A stretch of 64,000 nt of DNA from Caprella mutica (GCA_947561585.1 CANNZV010001175.1:62024-126023); one strand, 5' to 3'; numbered from the stretch's first letter, positions 48,816 to 60,779 are shown. Program-made: numbers and translations. The notes: generated from the letters alone by a model not told the origin.

Positions 48816-49017
48816 TTCATTATCCAGCATATAAACCTATAAGCTTTTATTTTATTATATCGTTTTATTAAATGAATAAATACTTTACGTGAAAATTACT
48901 GTTTATTAAGTGTGTTAATTCTCAGCAACATAACAACTAATTAGCATATAATAATTATAATGTAGAGCAAAGTGAGGAGTTGTTTACAAGTCATGTACCT
49001 AATTATTCATTGGGTTA

Positions 49018-49240
49018 TATTATTCAGTATTCATCTGTTATTCAGTATTCATCTGTTATTCAGTATTCATCAGTTATTCAGTATTCATCTGTTATTCAGT
49101 ATTCATCTGTTATTCAGTATTCATCAGTTATTCAGTATTCATCTGTTTGCATCTGTTATTCAGTATTCATCAGTTATTCAGTATTCATCAGTTATTCAGT
49201 ATTCATCAGTTATTCAGTATTCATCTTTTATTCATTTTAT
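49018..49240. repeat. Minisatellite, 18-bp unit, about 12 copies
   Basis: Unit TATTCAGTATTCATCTGT with CATCTG and CATCAG variants. Since 18 is a multiple of three, it encodes spurious repeats such as FSIHL and YSSVIQ. Confidence 0.94.
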
Positions 49241-49287
49241 TTTATATAACGTATACATTTGTGTATAGTAAATGAGGATATTAGAAA

Positions 49288-49615
49288 GGGTAATTTATGG
49301 TGGGGCCATAGAAGATTGAGAAAGAAAGTTATGGTGGAGCCATAGAAGATTGAGAAAAAAAGTAATGGTGGAGCCATAGAAGATTGAGAAAAAAAGTAAT
49401 GGTGGAGCCATAGAAGATTATGAGAGAAAGTTATGGTGGAGCCATAGAAGATTGAGAGAGAAAGTTATGGTGGAGCCATAGAAGATTGAGAGAGAAAGTT
49501 ATGGTGGAGCCATAGAAGATTGAGAGAGAAAAAGTCATTGTGGAGCCATAGAAAATTGAGAGAGAAAGTTATGGTGGGGCCATAGAAGATCAAGAGGGGT
49601 AGTTATGGTGGGGAT
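49288..49615 (+). repeat. Minisatellite, 34-bp unit, about 10 copies
   Basis: Unit GTTATGGTGGAGCCATAGAA plus GATTGAGAGAGAAA. The same family appears inverted at 61,125-61,435, and single copies or hairpins lie at about 51,025, 51,075 and 57,424-57,471. Confidence 0.93.
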
Positions 49616-50519
49616 ATCTATCCTGTTTTTTTCTTTTTCTACTACAAGGTAGCACAGCCAAGTGTTGACTGATGATGGGTAAGGATGCTCAATTATATGA
49701 AGACCAATAGTAAAGACTCGAAAATCTAATGAAAGAGAAATGTTTTGTATTTAGTCTATCCTCATCGTCTGCTATTAAATACATCGCATTTCTCATTAAT
49801 TTTATATATAACTATAAATTAAAACCTTCTATCATTCCATATTAGCTGGGCCACTCTGTACAATCAAACAAAAATGAATTCATGCTTTAATTGCACTCGA
49901 TTGATTTACCAAACAATTACCTCAGCAATATCGTTAGTTTCCTTCTCTTCCTTTATTTCTACCATAGTGTTTGTACGTCATTAGTCACAGTCGAATAAAC
50001 ATTCTACCGACTAATGGCTTTATTCTAAACGGGAGAATCTCACAGATATAGAATATCTATTGGGAATACTAACTAGTAATGTATTTTGTAAGGAATTACT
50101 GGAAATGTTAATTCAGTTTATACGGAATTAGAGACTCCAGAGAATATCTTCAATTAGGGATATATGTAGATTTATCTCCTAGTTTATTTTCATTATAGAT
50201 TGAATTTCTATTCAATTTATTAACATGATTTTATATAGTTTTTTATAACCCGTATACCAAGTCAAAGACTTTTCCTCTTTTTCTGAAAGGCGTAACGTAC
50301 TTACGAAACACAAAAACAATTAAATTATATGAAAAAAACTTTTATTAAATTTTCTTTTGCAATTTTTGCTGAATTGTACATATATGTCATTATTATTTTT
50401 TATTAATTTAAACAAGAATAAAATTTAATTACCAAATTAGAAGATCAAACTTGAACATTTATAAATTATACAAATTTATTTCGACGCACGTATAATAATC
50501 AGTGAAATAATTTTCTGAA
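49616..50519. other. AT-rich DNA; contains a segment repeated at 55.5 kb
   Basis: At about 50,201-50,296 there is a segment (ending TTTCTGAAAGGCGTAA) that recurs in direct orientation at about 55,447-55,562. The two copies flank exons A and B of the RING gene. The identity of the repeated segment is unknown. Confidence 0.5.
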
Positions 50520-50640
50520 ATATAGGAATAATTGGTATGGGAATATAATTAGGAATGGTTGGAATGGGAATATAATTAGGAAAGGATGGAATGGGAATAT
50601 AATTAGGAATAATTGGAATGGGAATATAACGAGAATATTT
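50520..50640. repeat. Short minisatellite, 27-bp unit, about 4.5 copies
   Basis: Unit GGAATGGGAATATAATTAGG plus GAATAAT, ending about 90 bp before the RING exon. Confidence 0.85.
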
Positions 50641-50732
50641 TAGGAAAAAATTGTATTTACAATTCAAAAATAAAAATATAATTAGAATTTATTTATTTTT
50701 ACATCGATTCTGATATTCTTTCATTCTTACAG

Positions 50733-53700
50733 AAAAATAAGCCACCCCCAAAAAATATTCCCTGTGACCCCCATCCCACGCACATCACCCAAGAAGGTGA
50801 CAGTCCCCAGTGCAGTATATGCCTCAGCCGCCCCAAAATATACGGTCTACTGTCAGGCTGCTCCGACTCCTTCTGTCTGCCCTGCATCACCACTTACTGG
50901 AACAGATATTCCGTCTACACTGACAGGTATCGTAAAAAATCTTGAAATTTTTGAAAACCTAATTTATTTTTTCATTTATGAGATAATTTGTAATTGGTAA
51001 ATCACAGAAACATTATCAAAAGAGAGAAAGTTACAATGAGCCATCGAGGTTTAAGAATGAACTTCACTACATTTTCTATGGACCCACCATAACTTTCTCT
51101 CTCTCTGGTGTAATTTCCTTTGCAGAATGCGGAAGGTAATGCTTTAGGAAGCCTTTTTATTTATTATTTTGTTATTCGAGTAACTCAAAAGTATTCAAAC
51201 CAAATTGCTTGAAACTTTGTCGAACGATTGGTAAATGTCCAAGAATAGGTTTATTATAGATTTTGGGAGCGATCGGATGAAAGTTTACATTCAAATTCAT
51301 TAATAACTCAAGGATAATTGGAAGGTCAAGGTCATTTACAAGCGCTGGTGAAGGTAAGCGCTCTACCGAGTTTCTGTTTTAGTTTATACTTTTTGACACC
51401 AGTGTCTCATTTCAAGTTCATTGCTATACCAAGAAGTTAGTACTACCTAATCAAATTTCTAACAGGTAGAGTATGAATAACTTATCATCTCAAAGTTGCG
51501 ACTGTGCAAATAGACATCCAAATGTGTCGCCCTAGAGGTGGCAGAGTTCAAATGAGTCATTGCAGGAAGCATCCAAGACTTTTAACTTCCCAAGGAATAC
51601 CTAATTATAAGTTTTTTCTGATGGCATAAGTTGAATTGAAAAAACTGTTTGAATAAGAGGGAGAGGGAGGATCGGGAAAGAAAGAGAGGTGAGCTTTTGA
51701 ATGGAATTTTTTTTGGGGGGTTTTGTCGGAAGGAAGTAGATTTTCAAAAAGTAGTTAATCGATAAGAAAAGATTTTTTGAAAATGGTTGTCGTGAAAAGT
51801 TTATTTTGGAAAAGTTGTTGTCGAAGGGAGTAGATTTTGGTTAGCGTGTTAAAAGGAGTAGAAGTTTGTCGAAATAATAAATTTTGGAGAACGGGTTGTC
51901 GAAGGAAGTAGATTTTAGGAAATGATTGATAAAAGGAAGTAGATTTTAGGCAATGGGTTAACGAAGAAAGTAGATTTTAGAGAAAGGGTTGTTGAAGGGA
52001 TGAAGATTTTTGTGGAATGGGTATTGTAGAATGGAAGTAGATTTTGGAGAGCAGGATGTTTAAGGAAGTAAATTTTGGAAAACGGGTTGTCGAAGGTAGT
52101 AGATTTTGAAGAATGGACTAACAGACGAAGTATATTGTGGAGAACGAGTTGTTGAATGAAGAAGATTTTGATGGAGTGGGTTGTCGAAAGAAGTGGATTT
52201 TGGTTAATTGTTAGTCGAAAAAAGTGTAAATTTGAGAACTGGCTATCAAAGGAAATAGATTATGGAGAACTGGTTGTCGAAGTGACTTTTAAGAGATGAC
52301 TTGTCGGAATGAATATATTTTGGAAAGAATTTCATCGAAGGAAGTAGATTTCAGTAAAGACTATTCTTGACTCTGACTTCAAAAAAGAAACAAATTACAT
52401 TAAATAATTACGTCATTTTTCATACTCTAGAAAGGCATTTATTGTAAAGTATATGCATAAATTTTAAACCAATTAGTTTCCATATCATCTCACATCCAAA
52501 GTTAATTCTTCTTATAAAATCCCAGCAAAAGATTACCTCTCTGATAGTAGAAGCAATCATTTTTGGTTCAGATGTTGTCTCTCGTTCAAACATTGCATTA
52601 GTTCATTGGATGATGGCAGTGACAAACATGATTTTCCCAAAAACTCCCAAACTCCCAGTGCAATCATTGAAAATCTTTTTATAGACCTGCCAGTTTTTGA
52701 TTTTCTGTTCTAGCTTTTCTTGATGACTTTGTAGATATTGTGACGTTACACTTTAATAACGTATGTTTCTACGCTACGTTCACATGCTTCGTAGGAAATT
52801 TGAAATATCAATGAAAAATTAAGAATGAGAGATTAGGAAATAATAGTTTAATAAGATTATTGGAACATCTAAATAGGATTTGAACCCTTAATTCACATGT
52901 ATTTCAATAATGTATTCAATAATTTAATCAAAATTCAATATGTTGCTGTTAATATATGAAATTTATTTTACTGGCCTCAAAAGATATATGTTTATCAATT
53001 GGTTAACATTGGACTGGAGTTTGAACCCTATTACAGATTTCGAATATTTTCCGATATTTTTTTAATGTAGGTTAATTTTGTCATCAAACTATTTGACTGT
53101 CGTAATTTCTGAGTCATCAAAAGGTTCTACATTTACTACATCATAAACGAAAAGAAGTATAAAATATGAGATAATAATAATGATCATATAATTGTTTCTA
53201 AAATGATCGTAAATGTGAAACCGACCAATCGATTACTCGATATTTTTAGGTTATTTTTATAGTTCAGGTTTTAGTCTCATATAATTTTAATCTATGAAGA
53301 AAAACTTTCATAATTAAATATTAATATTTTAACTTACACAAGAAAACTCGCCTGGTTAATTTAATACTTTAAACATTTTCCTCCGTAAAGCTATGAATGA
53401 ATAAATAAATAACAATAATATATGGAATAAATTGATAATTTCATATTCACTTGATTAATTATATTTCTTAGATCTATTTTGGTATTTCGAATAATATGAA
53501 CAATGGACTGTTCGCTACCAAATAACTTATGTTTCACCTCAATTGAACATATTTGATAAATAAAATAACTGATAATAATATATAAGGGCCGTACACACGT
53601 AGGGTCTTTTCAGTCTTTCCACCAGACTTTTTGCTAAGCTCCTCCTACTTTTTCCACGAGAATATAAGAAAAAACTATATAACATTTATTATAATTGGTA

Positions 53701-56700
53701 TCCATGATACATGCATGTATCATGGATACCAACAGAAATAATTATTATATCGTTTTTTCTTCTATTCTCGTGGAAAAAGTAGGAGGAGCTTAGCAAAAAG
53801 TCTGGTGGAAAGACTGAAAAAACCCTACGTGTGTACGGCCGTTTCGACATCATCAAGTTACCAACCCGTGACATGAATTACCTCTGAAACACACTGTATC
53901 GACAGAAATAGTGTTTCGATAGTTTTCTCAAATTCAATTATAAAATATCCTATATACTCCTTTCACCAAACAGTAAACTTTCCAGTTAATATATAAAAAA
54001 AAACATATATATAAACATATACATACACCACCCTAACCTATTTAAAGTGCTATGATTAAGCCTCTCTTACCTGAACTAATTAATGCTTTACCTACATAAA
54101 GACCACCCCCCACCCTCCTTATAACAATCAAACCTCCCCCCCTTCTGTAAACACCCTCTATAGAGCTAATAAAATCACCTCAAATTATTTTAAAATGGTT
54201 CACCTTGTGTATAATCATTGAACTGAACTCTCGCAACACTTACATTATAAATAGTAATTAAGTTATAATTAATTAATAAATATTTAATTAGCTTTCTACA
54301 TAAAAAAAATTTGAAGGAAATATATAAAATTTAAAGTAAGAATAAAATATAAATTAAAAATTATAAAGAAAAAATTGTATTCAAAGTAAACAATTAATTA
54401 TTTGAAGTAAAATATTCACGGAAATATTACCTCTTTACTCGCTACATTGACTCTTTAATCGTTCTAATGACTCATTTAATGGTCAATTTTAAGATTTAAC
54501 CATACTTTGCTCATTTAACCTTTTTCTTTTGTCTTGACTCACTTTTCCTGTTGTCTTGTCTCACTTTTCTTGTTATTTTGACTCACTTTTCCTGTTATTT
54601 TGACTCACTTCCCCTGTTGTTTCGACTCATTTTTTCTGTTATTAATTTTGACTCACTTTCCATGTTGTTTAGACTCACTTTCTCTGTCTTTATTACTCAC
54701 TTTCTCTGTGTTTTTTTAGACACTTTCTCTATTTTTTTGACTCACTTTCCCTGTTGTTTTGACTCACTTTCCTTGATGTTTTGACTCATTATTCTTGTTA
54801 ATTTGACTAATTTCCTCTGTTGTTTTGTTTGACTCATTATTTTTGTTATTTTAACTCACTATTCCTGTTATTTTGACTTACTTTCCCTTTTATCTTGACA
54901 CACTATTTCTGTTTCAGAAAGTGTCCTGTTTGTCGTACTGTTGATTTCTTCATCATTCCATCAAGAATTTTTTTATCCTCTGAAGATGAACGCAAAAAGA
55001 AGAAAATAAAAAACATCGTGAACGGAGGGAGGTAAGCAAAACTATATAGAATATGTAGTGTTTTTTTTTTAATTCCTATAAAAAAAACACAAAACAGTGG
55101 AGATTCAAAATATATACAAAATCGTAAATTAAAACAAGATTATAAATTCAGAATTCAACAAGAAAATAACGTGACGATTATATGGTATAGTCTGAAGTTA
55201 TTAAATTGTAATTTATAATTATTAGAAAATGCAACTAAATATATTCATTGAAGGGGAAAACTGTTCTATTCACAATGAATCTATTCTAATAATTAGTTTA
55301 TTAGAATAATATATTTAGTGGTGAAAACATGATTGATTCACGTAGCAATTATTCTAAAATCTAACCCTTTTTGTAATATTTTTAATTAGGTAAAGAGAAA
55401 ATATAGATATTGTATTCTACAGAAGTTATTTCCTATTTTATTTTCCATTGGGTTGAATATATATTCAATTTATTAATATAATAGCCTTTGCATCATTTAA
55501 TATAGTTTTTATAACCTGTATACCGAGTCAAAGACATTTCCTCTTTTTCTGAAAGGCGTAAATTAAGTGAATCAAGTGAAAACCTTAATAATTATATTAA
55601 CAATATATATTAACAAGAAATTAAATTATTGATATTATATTTACCACATTAAGTATAATTCAATTCAATTATTCTAGTCTATATGCAATTTATACATGGC
55701 TGCCTTTAAATACGAAACTAAATCCTTAATTCTACCTATATTCGAAATACATATATCAAATATATTCTAACTATACATTAATGATATTCTATAGTGAACT
55801 GTTCTTCATTGGACCATTTAATATTAATTTACTGGGCTTAAGTTATTCGATGGGAATTGGAATCAAATTGAAACGCAATGACAGTTGCAATTAATAATGA
55901 TTCACTGAGCACTCATATAAATGCCTTTGGTAATTAAATATATATTCACGGAGTAGCTTTTATGCATCCATGAGCATTGTAACAGACTGATGATAGTGAC
56001 TATATTCACGGAGTAGCTTTTGTGCATCCATGAGCTTGCTATAGACTGATGACAGTGACTATATTCATGGAGTAGCTTTGAAAACGTTCATAAACATTGT
56101 CACAGACTGGTGGTAGATGATTTTGTTCACGGAGTAGCTTTTCTGCATCCATGAGCATTGTCAAAGTTTTGTGGAAAGTGACTATATTCACGGAGTAGCT
56201 TTTATGCTTCCATGAGCACTGTCTCAGACTGATGGTGGGTGATTTTGTTCACGAAGTAGCTTTTCTGTATCCATGAGCATTGTCAAAGTCTTGTGGAAAG
56301 TAGCTATATTCACGGAGTAGCTTTTATGCTTCCATGAGCGTTGTCACAGACTGATGGTAGGTGATTTTGTTCACGAAGTAGCTTTTTTGTATCCATGAGC
56401 TTTTTCAAAGATTTGTGGACGGTGGTAGTTGATTTTGTTCATGGAGCCACTTTCCTTTCTGACTGCTTCTTCCAGTCCCTTGTATTTATTGTTCCTGTAA
56501 CATCAATAATGTGGTACATTTTTTACAATTTTGCTTGGACAAAAACTTCAATTATTGCATTAAATTGAACAATATTTATTTTACAGTTATTTTAAATAAT
56601 TTGAAATAAAATCAATTTATTTTATGTTTTGTATTTCATTTTATTTTTATGTTTTTTTTTTTATTTGTCATTTGTTAATTATTATATATTTTTATTTCAG

Positions 56701-56752
56701 AGAGAGAGTTACGGATGTAGTAGATCAACTGAATAGAAAAATGACAAGATAA
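50733..56752 (+). CDS. RING-finger protein, makorin/CCCH-RING-like (5' partial, three exons)
   Basis: Exons are 50,733-50,926, 54,918-55,031 and 56,701-56,752. Acceptors are TTCTTACAG, CTGTTTCAG and TTATTTCAG; donors are GTATCG and GTAAGC. Both introns are phase 2. They join into 119 residues ending TAA. Numbered from exon A, the RING ligands are C27, C30, C43, D45 (where His is normal), C48, C51, then C67 and C70 in exon B (KCPVCR). The segment CLSRPKIYGLLSGC followed by FCLPCI and, after the last Cys pair, DFFIIPS resembles makorin-type RINGs (GILSNC.H.YC..CI; CP.CR..S.FVIPS). The product would be an E3 ubiquitin ligase. There is no start codon in exon A, so upstream exons (perhaps CCCH fingers) are missing or unrecognised. 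The C-terminus after the RING is short, basic and helical-looking. Introns of 4.0 and 1.7 kb are full of repeats. The His-to-Asp change could mean altered zinc binding or early decay. Confidence 0.75.
51110..51370 (-). mobile_element. Single-unit relative of the element at 18.6 kb, inverted
   Basis: The words GCAGAATGCGG, GTTATTCGAGTAACTCAAAA, TTTTGGGAGCGATCGG and AAGGTCAAGGTCATT match, inverted, the CGCATTCCGCG end and the internal unit of the 18,578-19,179 element. It lies in RING intron 1. Confidence 0.6.
51700..52370. repeat. Degenerate tandem repeat, about 40-bp unit
   Basis: Recurrent words GTTGTCGAAGGAAGTAGATT and TTTTGGAGAA at irregular spacing; an old, decayed minisatellite in RING intron 1. 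Confidence 0.7.
52371..53586. other. AT-rich part of RING intron 1
   Basis: Nothing recognised. Confidence 0.55.
53587..53840. mobile_element. Foldback element: 254-bp near-perfect palindrome
   Basis: The ends are GGCCGTACACACGTAGGGTC and its inverse. The arms are equal (127 bp each) with few mismatches, and the central 38 bp (53,695-53,732) are a perfect palindrome. It lies in RING intron 1. No target duplication was identified. Confidence 0.85.
54535..54905. repeat. Minisatellite, about 23-bp unit, abutting RING exon B
   Basis: About 15 copies of TTTTGACTCACTTTCCCTGT plus TGT with variable unit length. The last, diverged unit merges into the pyrimidine-rich tract and CTGTTTCAG acceptor of exon B. 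Confidence 0.88.
55447..55562 (+). repeat. Second copy of the 50.2-kb segment
   Basis: Shares AGTTTTTATAACC, GTATACC.AGTCAAAGAC and CCTCTTTTTCTGAAAGGCGT with 50,201-50,296. It lies in RING intron 2. Confidence 0.75.
55945..56490 (+). repeat. Minisatellite grown from a retroposon unit, about 60 bp, 8-9 copies
   Basis: The unit contains TTCACGGAGTAGCTTTTATG, CATCCATGAGCATTGTCA and CAGACTGATGGTAGGTGA. The array ends in GCCACTTTCCTTTCTGACTG plus CTTCTTCCAGTCCCTTGTAT, which also follows the unit in the retroposon at 2431-2928. It is therefore an expanded copy of that element, in RING intron 2. Confidence 0.8.
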
Positions 56753-57155
56753 AAACAAGAAGAGAAACAAAAATATTTCAATTAAGATAAATTAATGACC
56801 AGAATGTTTGCTCAATTTTATTCAATTGTACAATTTTTTTCAGCGATTTGTAAATTATACTTAACATAGGTAAGCTACTTTATTTATTGAACATAACAAC
56901 AAATACTTTGTAAATTAATGCTGAATTTATAGTAAACTTCAACTTAATTTCTTATGATTTTAAATTAAATTTATTATATATTAAAACTTAATTTCTTGAA
57001 GCAAAAATTAATTTCTTAATGTTAAAATTTCTTACTAACTTTTAATTTTAAGGCAATTTTATATTTTTCTATTTTAATAAAAATGTTTAAATATGAATTG
57101 CTTCATTGCACAAGCTTATGAAAGAGGAAATAATGAATGATTAAATCGAATATAG
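56753..57155. other. Probable 3' UTR/flank of the RING gene
   Basis: AT-rich, with no clear single polyadenylation site. Nothing else recognised. Confidence 0.4.
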
Positions 57156-57156
57156 A

Positions 57157-57335
57157 ATCGAAAGATTATCGGAAATTGGAAAATTATCGAAAATTCGAAA
57201 ATTATCGGAAATTGGGAAATTATCGGATATTGTAAAATTTTCGAAAATTGGTATAGTATCGAAAATTTGAAAATTATCGAAAATTGGAAATTATTGCAAA
57301 TTGGAAAATAAGAAAATAAGAATTATCGAAAATAA
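57157..57335. repeat. Degenerate tandem repeat, about 17-18 bp
   Basis: About eight variants of AAATTGGAAAATTATCGA. Confidence 0.75.
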
Positions 57336-57423
57336 GAAGAGATATATTTAGAAAAAAAATCATTCAGAAAAATAATAAACTAAGTTTAATAAATAAATTT
57401 GTCGATTGAGAACAGTGTTTTGA

Positions 57424-57471
57424 GGGGCCATAGAAGATTATGAGAACAACCTCTTGATCTTCTATGGCCCC
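57424..57471. repeat. Hairpin made of two inverted 34-bp-family units
   Basis: GGGGCCATAGAAGAT (57,424-57,438) and its exact inverse (57,457-57,471). It is made from the family seen at 49.3 and 61.1 kb. Confidence 0.85.
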
Positions 57472-57684
57472 ACCAAAACTTTAAAGCCATCAAATAGTGG
57501 AATAGTAATCTTTTTGTCTGACTGTACCACAGTCTGTATTCAAATACCTTGCACACTGTAATGAAAGTCATTTCTATGCCAATTTGCGACACAGTTATTA
57601 GAGTGGTCATCAGTTGCCCCATTGACCAGGTGATGGGACCAGATTGACCACATTAGTAGGTCTGGCCTAACTGAAAATGGTATG

Positions 57685-58969
57685 CTGTGGTGATGTACTA
57701 TCAGAGAAAAGAGTCACTGTGATGATGTACTATCAGAGAAAAGAGTCACTGTGATGATGTACTATCAGAGAAAAGAGTCACTGTGATGATGTACTATCAG
57801 AGAAAAGAGTCACTGTGATGATGTACTATCAGAGAAAAGAGTCACTGTGATGATGTACTATCAGAGAAAAGAGTCACTGTGATGATGTACCATCAGAGAA
57901 AAGAGTCACTGTGATGATGTACTATCAGAGAAAAGAGTCACTGTGATGATGTACTATCAGAGAAAAGAGTCACTGTGATGATGTACTATCAGAGAAAAGA
58001 GTCACTGTGATGATGTACTATCAGAGAAAAGAGTCACTGTGATGATATACTATCAGAGAAAAGAGTCACTGTGATGATGTACTATCAGAGAAAAGAGTCA
58101 CTGTGATGATGTACTATCAGAGAAAAGAGTCACTGTGATGATGTACTACCAGAGAAAAGAGTCACTGTGATGATGTACTATCAGAGAAAAGAGTCACTGT
58201 GATGATGTACTATCAGAGAAAAGAGTCACTTTGATGATGTACTATCAGAGAAAAGAGTCACTGCGATGATGTACTATCAGAGAAAAGAGTCACTGTGATG
58301 ATGTACTATCAGAGAAAAGAGTCACTGTGATGATGTACTACCAGAGAAAAGAGTCACTGTGATGATGTACTAACAGAGAAAAGAGTCACTGTGATGATGT
58401 ACTATCAGAGAAAAGAGTCACTGTGATAATGTACTACCAGAGAAAAGAGTCACTGTGATGATGTACTATCAGAGAAAAGAGTTACTGTGATGATGTACTA
58501 TCAGAGAAAAGAGTCACTGTGATGATGTACTATCAGAGAAAAGAGTCACTGTGATGATGTACTATCAGAGAAAAGAGTCACTGTGATGATGTACTATCAG
58601 AGAAAAGAGTCACTGTGATGATGTACTATCAGAGAAAAGAGTCACTGTGATGATGTACTATCAGAGAAAAGAGTCACTGTGATGATGTACTATCAGAGAA
58701 AAGAGTCACTGTGATGATGTACTATCAGAGAAAAGAGTCACTGTGATGATGTACTATCAGAGAAAAGAGTCACTGTGATGATGTACTATCAGAGAAAAGA
58801 GTCACTGTGATGATGTACTATCAGAGAAAAGAGTCACTGTGATGATATACTATCAGAGAAAAGAGTCACTGTGATGATGTACTATCAGAGAAAAGAGTCA
58901 CTGTGATGATGTACTATCAGAGAAAAGAGTCACTGTGATGATGTACTATCAGAAAAAAGAGTCACTGTC
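57685..58969 (-). repeat. 32-bp satellite array, inverted orientation, about 40 copies
   Basis: Unit ACTATCAGAGAAAAGAGTCA plus CTGTGATGATGT. This is the reverse complement of the unit at 37,752-41,113 and is more homogeneous. It starts about 0.9 kb after the RING stop codon. Confidence 0.97.
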
Positions 58970-60212
58970 ATTTCTCATATAGTTCACTAAAATCAAATTA
59001 GATAATACAAATAATTCAGATTTCATTTATAAAAATTATAAACTTTTTTAATTTCATAACATTTTACCGCGGACATACATTATCTTTTATCTGGAGATAT
59101 TTGTTCGTATCCGAAGAATCTTCCTCGGTTTAAGCTTCAAAGTGTAATTTGTTTTCTAAAACTTGATACAGAGTTTAGGACAATAAATTGGGACGTTACT
59201 TTTGCATATATTAAAACCTTATCTTGAAAAAGTTAAAGTTTGATGGTAAATTTATAGATTGAATATTGAAAAGAGAAATACGTTAAATATATTAAATTCA
59301 GAAGGAGGAGTTGGGAGGAGCTACTCAACTGCTCTCACTTTTAAATAATCTATTAAATCAAAAGTAATAAATTCATATCATTTTATTTATCAAATACTGA
59401 CTCAGAAGTGATAATCGTTTTATATAATATCAAATTTCTTTTATTTTTCAAACCTATAATGCAGAAGATATCAAAGTCAGGATGGACACTTCCCTTCAAA
59501 TGAAAATCCTTAAATGAAAATCCTTTCACAACTTTCTCAACTAATATCAAATGAGAAAAGACTGCACTGTTCGAAACTTTAGAAACCAAATTGCATCTCA
59601 GGAAATCAAGTCTGAGAACTGAAATGTCGTATTAGGGAGTATTTAACCATTTAAACTGGTTAGAGAAAAGGAGATGTATGGAAAGTTATATTATTTAAGA
59701 GATGGTAATTGGAATTGTGATTATACGCAATGGACGGAATATATAATTTTATAGGGTTCCCTCTTAATCTGAAATAAACTTATTAGACTGATGGTAGATA
59801 TGCACAGAACTTATGTTGCTGTTAGTACTTTCAGAATATTCTGTTGAATGAATTTTATAATTTAATTTGTTTTTCATTTCTCTCTCCTGAGACTGAATAA
59901 ATTCATAGCTTTGCTAAAACGAATTAAAATAAAATGAATGCTTCTTTTTATCACAACACTTAATGAATATTTTAACAAAGAAATTCTCATGTGGCCTTTC
60001 GGTATGGTTTCAACTACATTAAATAAATAAAACATTTAGAAATGATAACAAATAAATTAAATTGTTAAACAAATACCATACTAATAGTTAATAAAAATCT
60101 ACACAATGATTATTCTATTGGAAACTGACTGGAAATAAATATAATTGCATTAATGTTATTATGATTCCATATTTTAATCATATTATTATTATTATAAGAG
60201 GCTCTTTTATTA
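58970..60212. other. AT-rich DNA, nothing recognised
   Basis: A 68-codon minus frame at 59,383-59,589 has no family features. Confidence 0.55.
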
Positions 60213-60216
60213 TTAA

Positions 60217-60775
60217 CCCTTTAGAGATGTCGCTGCGCATAACTTACGATCATTTATATTGTTCTAAATTTATTGATTTACCTAAATGATTATCTTCGCA
60301 GTACCTTCTAAGTAGACACAATTTAGCCTACTATGAGAGAAGGTCAAGCCGAAAAAGTCATTGTTCCAGCCTATTTTTTGGAGTTAAGGTAGAATGGGTC
60401 TCTGCCACCATTCATGTATGGAAATTAGATTTCCAGTATTATTGCCTGAAGTATAATTTCTTTGTTTTTTCAACTAGAAAATGAATTGCTTAATAAGTCG
60501 ACAAGGCTTATCATGGATATGGAAAAAATTCATTGGTTGCTTGATTCACTTGAAGTTGAATCTGACATTGGTACAAGTGATGATGAGAATTCCTCTGTAC
60601 ATTGCTAGTGTCTCTTTTGTTCAATTGCTATTTTCTTTTTGTGCCAGGCTAAATAAATATTCAAATTTTAAGTTTTTTTAATTATTCATTCACTTTTCCG
60701 AATGAGACCTATCTGAAAGCCGGATATATGGATAAGACAGCTATGGGTCTGTCAGACCCAGTCCCACCAATGGTG
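60217..60775 (+). mobile_element. piggyBac-like internal-deletion derivative
   Basis: TTAA flanks both sides (60,213-60,216 and 60,776-60,779). The left end starts CCCTTTAGAG. Near the right end is the GGGTCTGTCAGACCC palindrome typical of piggyBac subterminal DNA. A short plus-strand piece (STRLIMDMEKIHWLLDSLE, then an acidic SDIGTSDDENSS run, then a stop) resembles a piggyBac transposase N-terminus. The two ends are not clearly inverted repeats of each other. Confidence 0.5.
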
Positions 60776-60779
60776 TTAA

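Noticed and set aside
48972..49268. Repeat proteins of FSIHLL and YSSVIQ type
   Set aside because: Translation of the 18-bp minisatellite.
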